Positions 26,294 through 36,391 of a stretch of 64,000 nucleotides of DNA are shown piece by piece; position 1 is the stretch's first letter, and each line of letters begins with the position of its first letter. Both the position numbers and the translations under genes were made by a program. Under the pieces are notes generated by a model that ran no database searches, had not been told where the DNA came from, and was given only the letters and a program-made list of their open reading frames with translations. The DNA is from Saprospira sp. CCB-QB6 (GTDB lineage: Bacteria; Bacteroidota; Bacteroidia; Chitinophagales; Saprospiraceae), in contig NZ_CP116808.1 in the NCBI RefSeq assembly GCF_028464065.1, forward strand, positions 3,873,501-3,937,500, in the 5' to 3' direction.

Positions 26294-27757
26294 CTATTTT
26301 CCATGATGGATAAACTTAAAGCGTTCTTTTTCTCCATTTTGTTCAATTTCTACAAAGTAGACACCCGTATCTGCCTGAAAATCGACCTCATGTAAGCTAC
26401 TTTCTGGGCTGGCTTTTTCATAAACCAATTGTCCGGTCATATTATAAATCCGAATAGTTGCAGCTTGCTCTTTTGCCATCTGTATGTAAAAATGGCCTTG
26501 GTTGGGGTTGGGATAGAGACGCTTAGATATTTTAAATTCAACTGTTTCTTCCTGATCATCAATGTTTTGGGGTGGACAATTGCTCCAAGTTGGAAGATCA
26601 TAGGTTTTTAAACAGTTGCAAGATTTATCACTAAAAACCATTCGTCTTCCATCTGCTGAAAGGACAAGGGTCTCCCCAATTTTGCTGTTGGCTGTCCCCT
26701 TAATTATTGCTGCATTTTCTTCCCATTGCTCATTACACCAAACGTAACTATTGATGTAGCCAGAATGACGACCAGCGGTATCACTTTCTGGCGCAGCAAT
26801 TACAATGATATTCCCATCAGCGCTAATAGCAGTGCGTTTTCCCAATAAACTAGTACTTTCAGGGCCTTTGATTTGCTCCCCTTTAATTTCTACCTGATTC
26901 CCATCAAATTGATAGACGTCAACCCGACCAGGATAGATACCTCGGGGAGAACCATAAGAGGTGGGCGTAGCCCCCTCTGGCTGTGCCATAATAAGATGAG
27001 TTCCACTAGCCGCAAAGGTGAGAGACATTGAACCAACTAAACTATAACGGCTGCTTGTCGAGTATGCAGGTTCCCAATATAAACCACTCCAGCGAAACAC
27101 ATCTACGTATTTTGTGTGTCGGTTGAAATACCCCCCTAAAATTGCTAAATACTGACCATCTGCACTCATTCCCACACTTCTACCATATTGACCACCGTAA
27201 TATGCCCCCTCAAAAACAGGTTGAACTAACTGCCAGTCGTTGTTTTTCCAATGATAACTGTAGACCATCCCAACTGCCTCATAGAACTGGTATTGCAGCC
27301 CCGCACCAATAACTAAGCTTTCTCCATCTGCGCTCATCGCTATGGCCGACCCAAAACTGAGACTCCCATCAAAATGAGAGTTCTCTTGAATATCACTCCC
27401 TTTTTGTTGCCAATGCTGACCATCCCAACTATAAATTTTAACATAAGCTGTTGGCCGTCCTAGACTATCTGTACGAAAACATTGTAGGGCAACAGTTTGC
27501 CCGTCTGGACTCAAAACCATTGAACTCAAATCAGTTGTTGTTGGATCTATAAGCCGTTCTGCTCCTAAAATCCATCCAGCAGTATTTGTCCAATGGTAAA
27601 TACTAACAACTTGGTTTTCTTTTACCGCTAAGGTTTGCCCATCAGCAGATAAGTTTACAAGCCCTTGCAGCATCAAGTCAGCTCCTGTATCTCGCCATTG
27701 CCCAAATAATAAGACCGATAAGAATAGATAGCTTATAGATAGGTAAAATCGTTTCAT
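26294..27757 (-). CDS. Secreted beta-propeller protein with T9SS sorting domain
   Basis: The 487-residue protein begins MKRFYLSISYLFLSVLLFG, a signal peptide. It has about seven blades marked by recurring SADG-x(3)-V or SPDG motifs (SADGQTLAV, SPDGQTVAL, SADGESLVIGA, SADGQYLAIL, SADGNIIVIAA, SADGRRMVF), each with a GSxxxY- or W-rich strand set. The C-terminus is a type A T9SS sorting domain (RLYPNPNQGHFYIQM to the end), so export over the outer membrane is expected. ATG 27757 is used because the upstream in-frame ATG would precede the signal peptide by 17 residues. Confidence 0.85.
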   Translation of the reverse strand: MKRFYLSISYLFLSVLLFGQWRDTGADLMLQGLVNLSADGQTLAVKENQVVSIYHWTNTAGWILGAERLIDPTTTDLSSMVLSPDGQTVALQCFRTDSLGRPTAYVKIYSWDGQHWQQKGSDIQENSHFDGSLSFGSAIAMSADGESLVIGAGLQYQFYEAVGMVYSYHWKNNDWQLVQPVFEGAYYGGQYGRSVGMSADGQYLAILGGYFNRHTKYVDVFRWSGLYWEPAYSTSSRYSLVGSMSLTFAASGTHLIMAQPEGATPTSYGSPRGIYPGRVDVYQFDGNQVEIKGEQIKGPESTSLLGKRTAISADGNIIVIAAPESDTAGRHSGYINSYVWCNEQWEENAAIIKGTANSKIGETLVLSADGRRMVFSDKSCNCLKTYDLPTWSNCPPQNIDDQEETVEFKISKRLYPNPNQGHFYIQMAKEQAATIRIYNMTGQLVYEKASPESSLHEVDFQADTGVYFVEIEQNGEKERFKFIHHGK

Positions 27758-27947
27758 GGGAATAATATTGAGTGTTTTTAAATAAATTAGTCTATTGGGG
27801 GATATCATTATGACTTTGAACCTTTACTTAAGGTTGGAAGATATTAGGCAAAAATAGCGATCAGCTTACCTCCATAAGTGAATTTATTGGCATCTCTATC
27901 CAATACATCCCTCCATGAGGTTTTTGCCCTTTTGCTCTGGGCCTGCG

Positions 27948-27978
27948 TTTTCAAACTAACTTTATTTTTTTAGCTTTG
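27948..27978 (+). promoter_or_regulatory. Bacteroidota-type promoter upstream of the OM beta-barrel gene
   Basis: TTTT (27948-27951), a 19-bp spacer and TAGCTTTG (27971-27978) match the consensus TTTG-N19-TANNTTTG at 3/4 and 4/4 fixed positions. The start codon lies 34 bp downstream. Confidence 0.6.
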
Positions 27979-28012
27979 CAGCCCGATCAACTGGGTTCAA
28001 AAAAACAATTTT

Positions 28013-28786
28013 ATGCAACTGTATTTTTCACTTTTTATGGCCTGCTTCTTATTTATGGGCTCTACTTGGAGCCAAAAGAATGAGGAGGAAGGAAACTTAC
28101 CCGCAGCCATTTTAATAGATATTGATTATGCCTTCCACTTGCCCGAAGGCGATATGAAAGCAGACTATTATCAATCTAATAGCGTTGGTGGACAATTAGC
28201 CTATCTTACACCCAAAAACTGGATCTTTGGCATCTCGGGCCAAGCCATTTTTGCCGATCGAGTAAAAACAGACGTTCTAGCTCCCCTCCGAGAAAGCAAT
28301 GGACAACTGATTACTCTTTATGGCGATATGGGCTATACCTCTTTAGGGGAAAGAGGATTCATCTTTACAGGCCAAGTCGGCAAACTCTTTTCCCTAAATA
28401 ATAAAAATCGCCGCCATAATCTAGAAGTCCGCTTAGGCGCTGGCTATATGGAACACTGGACGCGCATCCGCCTCATGACTAGAGAAGAAGAGCTCCCCCA
28501 ACTCCAAGAAGATTACCTAAAAGGCTATGACCAACGCCGTGCAGGCCTAAGCCTACAACAGTTTATTGGCTATCGCTATATGAGCCGAAATCGCATGTTT
28601 AACTTTTTTGTAGGCCTAGATCTCAATCAAGCGTTTACCACTAGCGTCCGAGGCTGGGATTATCATCTTCGTCAAGCCGATACAAGTACTCAGTTTGATG
28701 TCCTTTATGGCCTTCGAGCTGGATTCTGCATCCCCTTCTATATTTATACTGAAAATACTCGTACTGACGAGCTAAAGTTTTACTAA
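28013..28786 (+). CDS. Putative outer-membrane beta-barrel protein
   Basis: A 257-residue protein with a signal peptide (first 20 residues, ending STWSQ) and alternating amphipathic strands with Gly/aromatic residues through the length. Examples are VGGQLAYL, WIFGISGQAIF, FTGQVGKLF, VRLGAGYMEHW, FFVGLDLNQAF and YGLRAGFCIPFYIY. This is typical of small Bacteroidota outer-membrane barrels. The ligand is unknown. It is divergent from the T9SS propeller gene and has its own promoter. Confidence 0.7.
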   Translation: MQLYFSLFMACFLFMGSTWSQKNEEEGNLPAAILIDIDYAFHLPEGDMKADYYQSNSVGGQLAYLTPKNWIFGISGQAIFADRVKTDVLAPLRESNGQLITLYGDMGYTSLGERGFIFTGQVGKLFSLNNKNRRHNLEVRLGAGYMEHWTRIRLMTREEELPQLQEDYLKGYDQRRAGLSLQQFIGYRYMSRNRMFNFFVGLDLNQAFTTSVRGWDYHLRQADTSTQFDVLYGLRAGFCIPFYIYTENTRTDELKFY

Positions 28787-28790
28787 GCCG

Positions 28791-28912
28791 TTTTGGGGCC
28801 TGCCGCCTTTGGCGGCCGGGCCCTTTCATGGCTCGCAGGTCTGCTCGGCCCTGCAGCCGCCTGCGGCGGCTTGGGTCTGCCGCTGCGCGGCACCATTACA
28901 GGCCCCTAGGCC
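28791..28912 (+). repeat. GGGGC multi-stem repeat, arm I
   Basis: It begins with a T-run 4 bp after the stop codon, in gene orientation. P0 is GGGGCCTG/TACAGGCCCC, P1 GCCGCC-ttt-GGCGGC, P2 AGCCGCC/GGCGGCTT, P3 CCGC-tgc-GCGG. Two further hairpins follow (CTGTAGGTT/AACCTACAG and TGCTTCGCAAGCA). Confidence 0.9.
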
Positions 28913-29063
28913 GATACTGTAGGTTAAAACCTACAGCAAAATGGTATTGCTTCGCAAGCATTTATGAATGAGAATTAAAACCCTCATGAAATAAACTTTT
29001 CGGCCATCCTTTGATGAAAATTTTAGGCCCTCTCCCAAAACAAAAAACTAGAAATACAATATC

Positions 29064-30308
29064 ATGGCGCTTTTCTTCTATCGCTTGGGACTCTGGGCTT
29101 ATCAACTTGCCCTGCAGCTTGCTAGCCCTTTTGTCTCCAAGGCCAAACTATGGACCCAAGGCCGCCAAAATTGGCGAAAAAAATATGCGGAACAATTGGC
29201 CCAACTCCCCCCAAATAAAAAGCGCTATTGGTTTCATGCCGCTTCCTTAGGGGAGTTTGAACAAGGCCGCCCGCTATTAGAAGCCCTGCGCACCCAAGAA
29301 CCCGAAGCGCTCATTTTGCTTAGCTTTTTTTCGCCTTCGGGCTATGAAAAACAAAAAAATTACGCCCTCGCCGATTGGGTGGGCTACCTGCCCATGGATG
29401 GACCAAAAAATGCCAAAGATTTTATTGCCCTTTTGGCGCCAAATCAAGCCTTTTTTGTGCGCTATGAGTTCTGGTATTACTACCTGAAGGTACTAAGCGA
29501 AAAAAATATTCCCTCCTATTTGGTCTCCGCTAATTTTTGGCCTGCCCTCCCATTTTTTAAGCCTTGGGGCAGCTTATTTAGAAAAATGTTGGCCCAATAT
29601 CAGCAGATTTTTGTACAAGATGAATATTCTAAAAAATTGTTGGCTAGCATTGATTGTCCCGCTATTGTTACTGGCGATACCCGCCTAGATCGAGTTTTGC
29701 GAATTCGCCAAGAGGCTAAAAACTTTCCCCTAGTCCAAAAATTCAAAGGCGAAAATAAATTGTGGGTCCTGGGCAGCAGCTGGCCCGCTGACGAAAAAAT
29801 TTGCCTGCCTTTTTATCTGGACCAATTGCAATACCAAAACTGGAAACTGCTCATTGCCCCCCACGAAATAGGCGAAGAACGCATTCGGAATTTGCTCCAT
29901 AGCCTGCCTAAAGGCTTGGCTGTCCGCTACTCTAGCCTGAGCGAAAAAGAATTGTCGGGCCAAGAAAAAATCTTAATCATAGATAATATCGGGATGCTTA
30001 GCAGTCTCTACCGTTACGCCAATTTGGCCTATGTAGGCGGTGGTTTTGGCAAGGGAATTCACAATACTTTGGAGCCCGCAGTTTATCAAATTCCCGTTTT
30101 CTTTGGACCAAATCACAAAAAGTTTGTAGAAGCAACTGATTTAATTAACTTAGGCCTTGCGCAAGCTATCCGCAGCCAAGAGGAATTGGCCACCGCTTTT
30201 AAAGGGCTCAATTACGAGCTGCTGGCCCAAAAAGCCGAGCAGTATATCGCGGCGCAAGCTGGCGCTAGTCAAAAAATTCTAGACTACCTTAAGCAATCAA
30301 CAGAGTGA
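29064..30308 (+). CDS. waaA: 3-deoxy-D-manno-octulosonic acid (Kdo) transferase
   Basis: This GT-B glycosyltransferase adds Kdo to lipid A precursor at the inner membrane. It has an N-terminal hydrophobic anchor (first 20 residues), HAASLGEFEQGRPLLEALR with catalytic E64, FVRYEFWYYYL, TGDTRLDRV and the C-terminal sugar-nucleotide site YVGGGFGKGIHNTLEPAVYQIPVFFGP. Length (414) is normal. The next gene overlaps the stop by 4 bp (GTGA). Confidence 0.95.
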   Translation: MALFFYRLGLWAYQLALQLASPFVSKAKLWTQGRQNWRKKYAEQLAQLPPNKKRYWFHAASLGEFEQGRPLLEALRTQEPEALILLSFFSPSGYEKQKNYALADWVGYLPMDGPKNAKDFIALLAPNQAFFVRYEFWYYYLKVLSEKNIPSYLVSANFWPALPFFKPWGSLFRKMLAQYQQIFVQDEYSKKLLASIDCPAIVTGDTRLDRVLRIRQEAKNFPLVQKFKGENKLWVLGSSWPADEKICLPFYLDQLQYQNWKLLIAPHEIGEERIRNLLHSLPKGLAVRYSSLSEKELSGQEKILIIDNIGMLSSLYRYANLAYVGGGFGKGIHNTLEPAVYQIPVFFGPNHKKFVEATDLINLGLAQAIRSQEELATAFKGLNYELLAQKAEQYIAAQAGASQKILDYLKQSTE

Positions 30309-33019
30309 AGTGGAGCATTAAGAATATGCAAGCAGGGCTAGCACGCCTTTGGTGGGTCAACATTTATCCGTTTTTATATTGGTTTCGGCTACCTTTGGCC
30401 GCAAGCAGCCTCTTTTTGGGCCTTTGCATTTTTACAGGTGTGCAGTTGGGCTGGTTTCGTGCACCTTTTTCTAGCCTTTCTCCCTTGGCCGCCGTCCCTT
30501 CAAGTAGCTCGGTCGTTATCGAAATTCGAGACTGGGAAAATAGCCAAACCCGCTTGGAATCGGCCCAATATGCCGAGGCGCTCAAAGCAATGGGCGCAAC
30601 CGAACAATGGGTGGCGGAGCTATCGCTTTGGCAAAAAGAATTGACTCGGCTCAATATGGCCCGACATCCCTTCTCCAAAAAGCAAATTTTTACCGCCGTT
30701 CAGCTTAATGGAGCCCAAGCGCTTTCTTATCTACATATTGCGGCCCAATTTCCAAAAGAGCTGCGCCCCACTCAATTAGCAGCCCAACTACAAGTCCCTA
30801 TTACAGATAAGCACAGCTATCGGGGAAGCCAAATTTATCAGCTGGAACTGGCCGGAGGGCAACGCTTTAGCCTTTGTCAATATGGTTCGCTATTATTATT
30901 TAGCCAGGAATCAGCCTTGGTAGAAGCGGGCTTGGAGCAACTGGGGAGCATTCGCTCTAGCCTAAGTTGGGAGCAAGATTTTCTGGCCCTACAAGATAAC
31001 CGCAGCGATTCGGATCTCAGTTTTTATATCAATTTTCAGAATTTACCACTTTTGGCCAATTTGCTTTCTGGCCAAAGTCTCCCTTTTGTCGAAAGTCTAG
31101 CCAATGATTTTAGCTGGCAGGGCTTTGATTGCCGCTTTCAAGATCAACATCTAGTGGGCAGCGGTCAGCTGTATTTGGCCCAAAAAGATCCCTACTGGAG
31201 CTATTTGTTAAATGCGCCCACTAATGAAAATGGCCAAATCGCCGCCTATTTGCCCGAACAACTAGCCTTTGCCCTAACGGTCAATATCTCCGCTTTTGGC
31301 GATTACTACCGACAACAAAAAGAATTAGATCCTGATTTCTCTCGCTATATTTTGCCCTATCTGGGCCGAGAACTCGCCTTTTTCATGCAAGAACCCGCTC
31401 AAGAGGAAGATTTACAACCCGCTTATGCTGTGGCTCTGGCCTTAAAAAACCCTTTGGAAGCCAAAGAGAAACTTAAAAAGCTGGAAGGCGAAAAAGGCTT
31501 GTTGGATAGTATTCAATATCAGGGCGCAGAAATTAGAAGATTGGCCAAAAATGGCCTCTTGGCCCCCTTGTTCGGAGGTGAGTTTGCTCCCTTGCAAACG
31601 CCTTATTATCTGATTGCAGACAACTACCTAATTTTGGCCAATAGCCGCCGACAGCTAGAACGCTGGTGGGAGCAATACCAAAATAAAAAGATGCTGGTCC
31701 ATAATCCCGTTTTTAAGGGCCAAGTAGAGCAGATGAAAAATCGCTCTAGCCTCTATTTCTTAATCAATACGCCTAATGCAGCCCTCTTATTCAAAAAGTT
31801 TTTGCGAAAAGATTGGCGAGAAGCCTTTGATCAACGCTTTTTAGCTTTTCGCTCTCTTTATCCCTTGGGCCTACAACTAACTGCCCATAAGGGGCATTTC
31901 CTCAGCACTTTTTCGGGCGCTACCCAAGCACTGCAAGAACAGGCTGGAGCCGAATTACTCTGGCGAGCTGCCTTAGATAGTAGTTTATTGATGCCACCCA
32001 GTCTTTTGCAAAATCCCAAAACAGGAGCCTATTTTATTGCAGCTCAGGATAAAGCCAAACGCCTATATCTCTTCAATAATGCGGGAGAATTGCTCTGGAA
32101 AAAAGCCCTGGGCGAGCAGTTATTAGGCCCTCCTCAATTGGTAGATTATTACAGCAACGGAAATTATCAATTGGCGGCCAACACCAAAAGTAAGATTTAC
32201 ATTTGGGAAGAAGATGGCGAACTGCTCAAGGATATTCCCTTGGTCATTCGGGCCCTAAATGCCGTGATGTCTGTAGACTATGGCCGAGGGTTACGCTTTT
32301 TTGTCTCTGCTGCCGATAAAAATATTTATGGCTTCGATAAATTTGGTAAACCCCTAGAAGGCTGGAACCCCAATAGCAAAATGGGCGCTTTGCGCTTCCC
32401 CCTACGCTATTTAGAAAAGGGCGATAATGATTATATTTTGGGCATGAGTGGGGCCGGCCAACTCTATTTTATGAAGCGCAATGGCGATCGAAGAATGCCC
32501 ACTAAAAGCTTTAAAGGCTATTATCTCGATAATTTTTATTTGGACCTAGAGCAGGAACGCATTGTGGCGGGGGCTACCAACGGACAAATCGAAGTCTGTA
32601 ACTTGCAAGGCAAGAAGTTTGGAATTCCACCCCCAGAAAAAAATATGAAGGGCGTTCAATTTGCTTATGCCGATCTTTTGGGCGACCTTCGCCCCGATTT
32701 TATGCGCCTGATGGGGCAGAAGTTGTACATTCATTATTATGATACGGCTCAAAGTCTGCAAGCGGCTCCTGTATATGAATATGAGGCACCACAAACAGAC
32801 ATTTTTCCGATTCGTTTGCTGGCCCAAGAAAAAGCATTTTTAGGTAGCTATTCGGCAACAAAGGGCCAGATTTATCTGATTGATGCTGCCGGAAAACTAC
32901 AAAAGGGTTTTCCCATTGCTGCAGATGGTCCCTTTGTGGTGGCCGATCTTTTTGATGATAATAATAATGTCTTGCTCTGCAGCCAAGGCAAGGAGCTTAA
33001 GGCTTATAAGTTGCGTTAG
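30305..33019 (+). CDS. Large membrane-anchored protein with C-terminal propeller-like repeats
   Basis: The 904-residue protein starts at GTG, coupled to waaA. It has one N-terminal transmembrane helix (about 30-52) and an extracytoplasmic region. Residues 60-540 look like a DUF3352-type domain (VVIEIRDWENSQTRL, and later ELAFFMQEPA, YLIADNYLILANSR). Residues 580-904 form repeats such as FIAAQDKAKRLYLFNNAGELLWKK and VSAADKNIYGFDKFGKPLEGW, resembling PQQ/beta-propeller blades. The role is unknown; coupling to waaA hints at envelope function. Confidence 0.7.
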   Translation: MKWSIKNMQAGLARLWWVNIYPFLYWFRLPLAASSLFLGLCIFTGVQLGWFRAPFSSLSPLAAVPSSSSVVIEIRDWENSQTRLESAQYAEALKAMGATEQWVAELSLWQKELTRLNMARHPFSKKQIFTAVQLNGAQALSYLHIAAQFPKELRPTQLAAQLQVPITDKHSYRGSQIYQLELAGGQRFSLCQYGSLLLFSQESALVEAGLEQLGSIRSSLSWEQDFLALQDNRSDSDLSFYINFQNLPLLANLLSGQSLPFVESLANDFSWQGFDCRFQDQHLVGSGQLYLAQKDPYWSYLLNAPTNENGQIAAYLPEQLAFALTVNISAFGDYYRQQKELDPDFSRYILPYLGRELAFFMQEPAQEEDLQPAYAVALALKNPLEAKEKLKKLEGEKGLLDSIQYQGAEIRRLAKNGLLAPLFGGEFAPLQTPYYLIADNYLILANSRRQLERWWEQYQNKKMLVHNPVFKGQVEQMKNRSSLYFLINTPNAALLFKKFLRKDWREAFDQRFLAFRSLYPLGLQLTAHKGHFLSTFSGATQALQEQAGAELLWRAALDSSLLMPPSLLQNPKTGAYFIAAQDKAKRLYLFNNAGELLWKKALGEQLLGPPQLVDYYSNGNYQLAANTKSKIYIWEEDGELLKDIPLVIRALNAVMSVDYGRGLRFFVSAADKNIYGFDKFGKPLEGWNPNSKMGALRFPLRYLEKGDNDYILGMSGAGQLYFMKRNGDRRMPTKSFKGYYLDNFYLDLEQERIVAGATNGQIEVCNLQGKKFGIPPPEKNMKGVQFAYADLLGDLRPDFMRLMGQKLYIHYYDTAQSLQAAPVYEYEAPQTDIFPIRLLAQEKAFLGSYSATKGQIYLIDAAGKLQKGFPIAADGPFVVADLFDDNNNVLLCSQGKELKAYKLR

Positions 33020-33027
33020 GAAATGGA

Positions 33028-33157
33028 TTTGGGGCTTGCCCGCCCTGCGGGCGGGCCGGGCTGTGCAGCAGCTCGCTGATCGCTCGGCCCTGCGCAAAAA
33101 AGCTGCGCTTTTTTGCTGGGTCTGGCCCTTCGGGCCACTGCCTACCATCCCTAAGCC
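33028..33157 (+). repeat. GGGGC multi-stem repeat, arm J-left
   Basis: It starts 8 bp after the stop codon in gene orientation. P0 GGCTT/AAGCC, P1 GCCCGCC-ctgc-GGGCGGGC, core GCAGCTCGCTGATCGCTCGG, P2 GCAAAAAAG-ctgcg-CTTTTTTGC, P3 GGCCC-ttc-GGGCC, end CCATCCCTAAGCC. Confidence 0.9.
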
Positions 33158-33187
33158 GAGGGCCCAAAAGCTGGCCAGGCGGCCTTT

Positions 33188-33328
33188 GGCCCAGCGCTGC
33201 GGAGGGGGGCGGCGAAGCCGCAGACCCAGCCGCCAAAGGCGGCGCAGGGCCGAGCAGACCTGCGAGCCCCGCAGCATAGCGGCGGCCGACCTAGGCTTTG
33301 CCTAGCCGGCCGCGGGCCCCAAAAAAAA
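33188..33328 (-). repeat. GGGGC multi-stem repeat, arm J-right
   Basis: Inverted partner of J-left but from another subclass: P0 GGCCC/GGGCC, P2 GCCGCC-ttt-GGCGGC, P3 CGGC-ttc-GCCG, end CCGCAGCGCTGGGCC. This shows that paired arms need not be sequence copies of one another. Confidence 0.9.
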
Positions 33329-33381
33329 GAAAAAATAAATTGCTTGAAAAGCAAAAAGAAGAACAAAATAGAACAAACAAA

Positions 33382-33936
33382 ATGAAAGCAGCAGGTCAAA
33401 ATGTAAAGGTTTGGGACAAAGAATTTGCGCCCTTTATTTCTGCCCAGCAGATTGAGGAACGGATTGAGCAATTGGCGCGCAAAATTGAGCAGCGCTATGC
33501 CGAGGCCAAAGCGCCCTTGGTCATCTTGGGCATTTTGAATGGTTCTTTTCGCTTTGCCTCCGATTTGGTCAAGGCCTTGAATATGCCCCTGGAAATTAGT
33601 TTTGTGAAACTGCAATCTTATTCGGGCACTAGCTCGACGGGGCAGGTAACCGAAATGATTGGTTTGGACCTCGATTTGGAGGGGCGCGACTTGTTAATTG
33701 TAGAAGATATTGTTGATTCGGGGCGCACGCTTTACCATTTTTTGCCTAGTCTAAAGGCCAAAAACTGTTTATCGGTGGGGCTTTGCAGCCTATTGGTCAA
33801 GCCCGATGCCATGCAATATGAATTGCCGATTGACTTTGCGGGTTTTGCTGTGCCCAACGACTTTTTGCTCGGTTACGGTTTGGATTATGACAAGCGTGGC
33901 CGAGAATTAAATGATATTTATAAGGCGATAGATTAA
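33382..33936 (+). CDS. hpt: Hypoxanthine phosphoribosyltransferase
   Basis: Cytosolic purine-salvage enzyme converting hypoxanthine/guanine and PRPP to IMP/GMP. It has [15 protein letters not shown], the flexible-loop region [14 protein letters not shown], the PRPP-binding [14 protein letters not shown] and the C-terminal [27 protein letters not shown] 33382 gives 184 residues, the usual length; the frame is open further upstream into the repeat but that part is not protein-like. trmD follows after 5 bp. Confidence 0.95.
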   Translation: MKAAGQNVKVWDKEFAPFISAQQIEERIEQLARKIEQRYAEAKAPLVILGILNGSFRFASDLVKALNMPLEISFVKLQSYSGTSSTGQVTEMIGLDLDLEGRDLLIVEDIVDSGRTLYHFLPSLKAKNCLSVGLCSLLVKPDAMQYELPIDFAGFAVPNDFLLGYGLDYDKRGRELNDIYKAID

Positions 33937-33941
33937 GAAAA

Positions 33942-34622
33942 ATGAGAATTGATATCCTTTCTGCGCAGCCTCAATTGATGGAGAGCCCTTTTGCGCATTC
34001 TATTATGAAACGGGCCCAAGAAAAGGGGCTTTTAGAGGTCGTTTTGCATGATTTGCACGACTTTTCTACCGATGAAAAATATCGCCGAATTGACGACTAT
34101 CAATTTGGTGGTGGTGCGGGGATGGTTTTAGCCATTGAGCCCATTCATCGAGCCATTGAGCATTTGCGGGCCGAGCGGGATTATGAGCATATTATTTATA
34201 TGACGCCCGATGGGCAAACTTTGAATCAAAAAACCTGCAATCGCTTGTCTTTAGCGGGAAATTTGATCATCATTTGTGGCCATTACAAGGGCATTGATGA
34301 GCGAGTGCGCGAGCATTTTGTGACTATGGAAATCTCTGTGGGGGATTATGTGCTTTCGGGCGGAGAATTGCCGGCTTGTATCTTGGTGGATGCCATTGGG
34401 CGCTTGTTGCCAGGCGTTTTGGGCGATGAATCTTCGGCTCTTTTGGATTCTTTTCAGGATGGCATTTTGGCGCCTCCTGTCTATACTCGTCCAGCCGATT
34501 ATAATGGCTGGAAAGTACCTGATATTTTGCTGTCTGGCCATGAGCGAAATATCAATGCTTGGCGAGATGAGCAGGCCTTGTTGCGGACGCAGCAGCGTCG
34601 GCCCGATTTATTGGAGGAATAG
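33942..34622 (+). CDS. trmD: tRNA (guanine37-N1)-methyltransferase
   Basis: A SPOUT-class enzyme that methylates G37 of tRNAs with SAM. Seen are [21 protein letters not shown]-type start, [13 protein letters not shown], the knot region [12 protein letters not shown], and [15 protein letters not shown], followed by [19 protein letters not shown]. Length (226) is normal. It is probably cotranscribed with hpt (5 bp) and the TPR gene (7 bp). Confidence 0.97.
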   Translation: MRIDILSAQPQLMESPFAHSIMKRAQEKGLLEVVLHDLHDFSTDEKYRRIDDYQFGGGAGMVLAIEPIHRAIEHLRAERDYEHIIYMTPDGQTLNQKTCNRLSLAGNLIIICGHYKGIDERVREHFVTMEISVGDYVLSGGELPACILVDAIGRLLPGVLGDESSALLDSFQDGILAPPVYTRPADYNGWKVPDILLSGHERNINAWRDEQALLRTQQRRPDLLEE

Positions 34623-34629
34623 GTACGCT

Positions 34630-35661
34630 ATGAAGTTTTTACTCAGTTTATTATTTGTCAGCTCGACTGTCCTCGTTTTTGGGCAGTCGAGGCTGTCTAC
34701 GCCCATGGAGATCATGGCGTTTATGGAGGCATCGCCCACCCAATACCGCATCGATCAATTGTATGGACCGCCGCCCAAGCGGGAGCGGCCTGTTTTGGCC
34801 AATGGCAATTATGTGGAAATTAAGGACAATCGAGAATATTTGCGGGATTATGCGGCTTTAGAAACAGAGGCGCATAAGGCCATCAAGGCCGAAGCTTTGG
34901 CCTTGGCCAATCGGGAGCGGCCCAAGTATAAAAAGATTCGCAAGTTGTATCAGCAAATCTTGGATGATATTCCGCAGCATGCGCAGATTTTGTCTTATAT
35001 GGGCGACAGCTATTATCGACAAAAAAACTGGGAGAAAGCCCTTTTATATTTTGACCAAGCTTTGGCGGCCAATCCTATTGATTATGTGGCCCAGCGCCTA
35101 AAAGCAGAGGTTTTTTTATTGCAAAAAGACACGACAAAGGCAGCCCAAGCAATTGCCAAGGCCCATCTATTGAATCGGAACAATAAGCTATTGTTGCTTC
35201 GCTTGAAAGAAATTTGGGCCTTAAATGGCCAAACTTATGAATCAGCCTGGGGCTTTGATCCCAAATGTTATTTAGAGCGAGAGGCCGATACCGTCAGCAT
35301 TGTAGCCGATGGGGTTTGGTTGACGTATGGGATGTACAAGGCCGTTTGGTCCTATGAGCCCGACTATCAGTACATCAAGTCGAGACAAGAGGTCTCTGAT
35401 TTTCTCTTTCATGCTGAGTTGGAAGGGACCTTGGGTACCTTTTTGACCTATAGCGCCCTGCCCGAAAAGGGCCGAAGAATTGAGCCTGCACTAGAGGCTT
35501 TTGCCCAAGCCCTAGATGCCGATTTATTAGAAGAATACGTCTTTTATGAGGTTCTTTTGGTCGATCATCCCGCTTTGGCTGCCCACCTAACTGATGAGTT
35601 TGCTGCTCGGCTCTTAACCTACCTACAAGCGATTAGGAGTCAGGACTTTGGACGAGATTAA
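34630..35661 (+). CDS. Exported TPR-repeat protein
   Basis: The 343-residue protein has a signal peptide (MKFLLSLLFVSSTVLVFGQ) and two or three TPR motifs (about residues 115-185; ILSYMGDSYYRQKNWEKALLYFDQALAANP). The C-terminal half (WGFDPKCYLEREADTVS and beyond) is conserved-looking but unrecognised. ATG 34630 is preferred because it supplies the signal peptide and lies after the trmD stop. Confidence 0.78.
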   Translation: MKFLLSLLFVSSTVLVFGQSRLSTPMEIMAFMEASPTQYRIDQLYGPPPKRERPVLANGNYVEIKDNREYLRDYAALETEAHKAIKAEALALANRERPKYKKIRKLYQQILDDIPQHAQILSYMGDSYYRQKNWEKALLYFDQALAANPIDYVAQRLKAEVFLLQKDTTKAAQAIAKAHLLNRNNKLLLLRLKEIWALNGQTYESAWGFDPKCYLEREADTVSIVADGVWLTYGMYKAVWSYEPDYQYIKSRQEVSDFLFHAELEGTLGTFLTYSALPEKGRRIEPALEAFAQALDADLLEEYVFYEVLLVDHPALAAHLTDEFAARLLTYLQAIRSQDFGRD

Positions 35662-35771
35662 ATTAACAGATTTATAACAGGGGAAGGGAACAATAAGCTG
35701 TTTAGAGTTGTATAAAAGGCTTAAGTTTAAAATGACTTTAAAACAGCAGAACAAAACTCCTTTTTCCAGCT

Positions 35772-36380
35772 ATGGCAGCAAAACCTTTATCTATTGATTT
35801 ACAGGCGATTTGGCGCAAGTACATCTGGCCTTATCGTTCTTTTTATTTGCTCGGGGGCTTCATTATTTTGGGCCTTATCGTTCTTTTTGCCACTCCTTTG
35901 GGCCTTTATCTTCGAGATATAGAGCAGCTTCGGCAAGATATACAGACTTTTGGTCCTTGGGGGGCTGTAATTTATGTGGCTGTTTTTCTTCTGGCCAGTT
36001 TGTTGGGCCTGCCGGGCTCTGCTTTTATGTTGTTGGCCATGCTTTTATATGGTAGTTTAGAGGGGGCGGCCCTGACCTATTTTGCCGCTTGGTTATCGAC
36101 TTTGGCTACTTTTTATTGGGCCAAATTATTGGGTGGAAAAAATGCGCCAGAGGCCAAGGGCTGGCTCAAAAAATATGTAGAAAAGGTAGAGCGTCGCCCT
36201 TATTGGAGCCTAATTGTGATTCGGACTTTCATGCAGTTGTCGCCTTTTGTGGGTTATAGCTTGGCCTTTAGCCAAATGAAACCCAAAGACTATATTTGGG
36301 GTAATGCTTTGGCACTTTTGATCCCCATTAGCTATATGGCTTTGGCCTATGCTATCTTTGAGGCTGGTTACTTCTCCTAA
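35772..36380 (+). CDS. TVP38/TMEM64-family (VTT domain) membrane protein
   Basis: A 202-residue inner-membrane protein with four or five hydrophobic segments. The core has FGPWGAVIYVAVFLLAS, LLGLPGSAFMLLAMLLYG (the Pro-Gly reentrant loop) and VIRTFMQLSPFVGYSLAFSQM, matching the VTT/SNARE-associated Golgi protein family. Family members include DedA-type lipid scramblases/flippases; the substrate here is not known. Confidence 0.85.
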   Translation: MAAKPLSIDLQAIWRKYIWPYRSFYLLGGFIILGLIVLFATPLGLYLRDIEQLRQDIQTFGPWGAVIYVAVFLLASLLGLPGSAFMLLAMLLYGSLEGAALTYFAAWLSTLATFYWAKLLGGKNAPEAKGWLKKYVEKVERRPYWSLIVIRTFMQLSPFVGYSLAFSQMKPKDYIWGNALALLIPISYMALAYAIFEAGYFS

Positions 36381-36391
36381 ATATATAAGAA

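Noticed and set aside
32880-33305. Long frames through GC-rich repeat arms on both strands (for example 32880-33305, 33151-33615, 42150-42523, 43586-43906)
   Set aside because: The translations are Ala/Arg/Pro-rich and recur only because the repeats recur; they overlap real genes and lack coding character.
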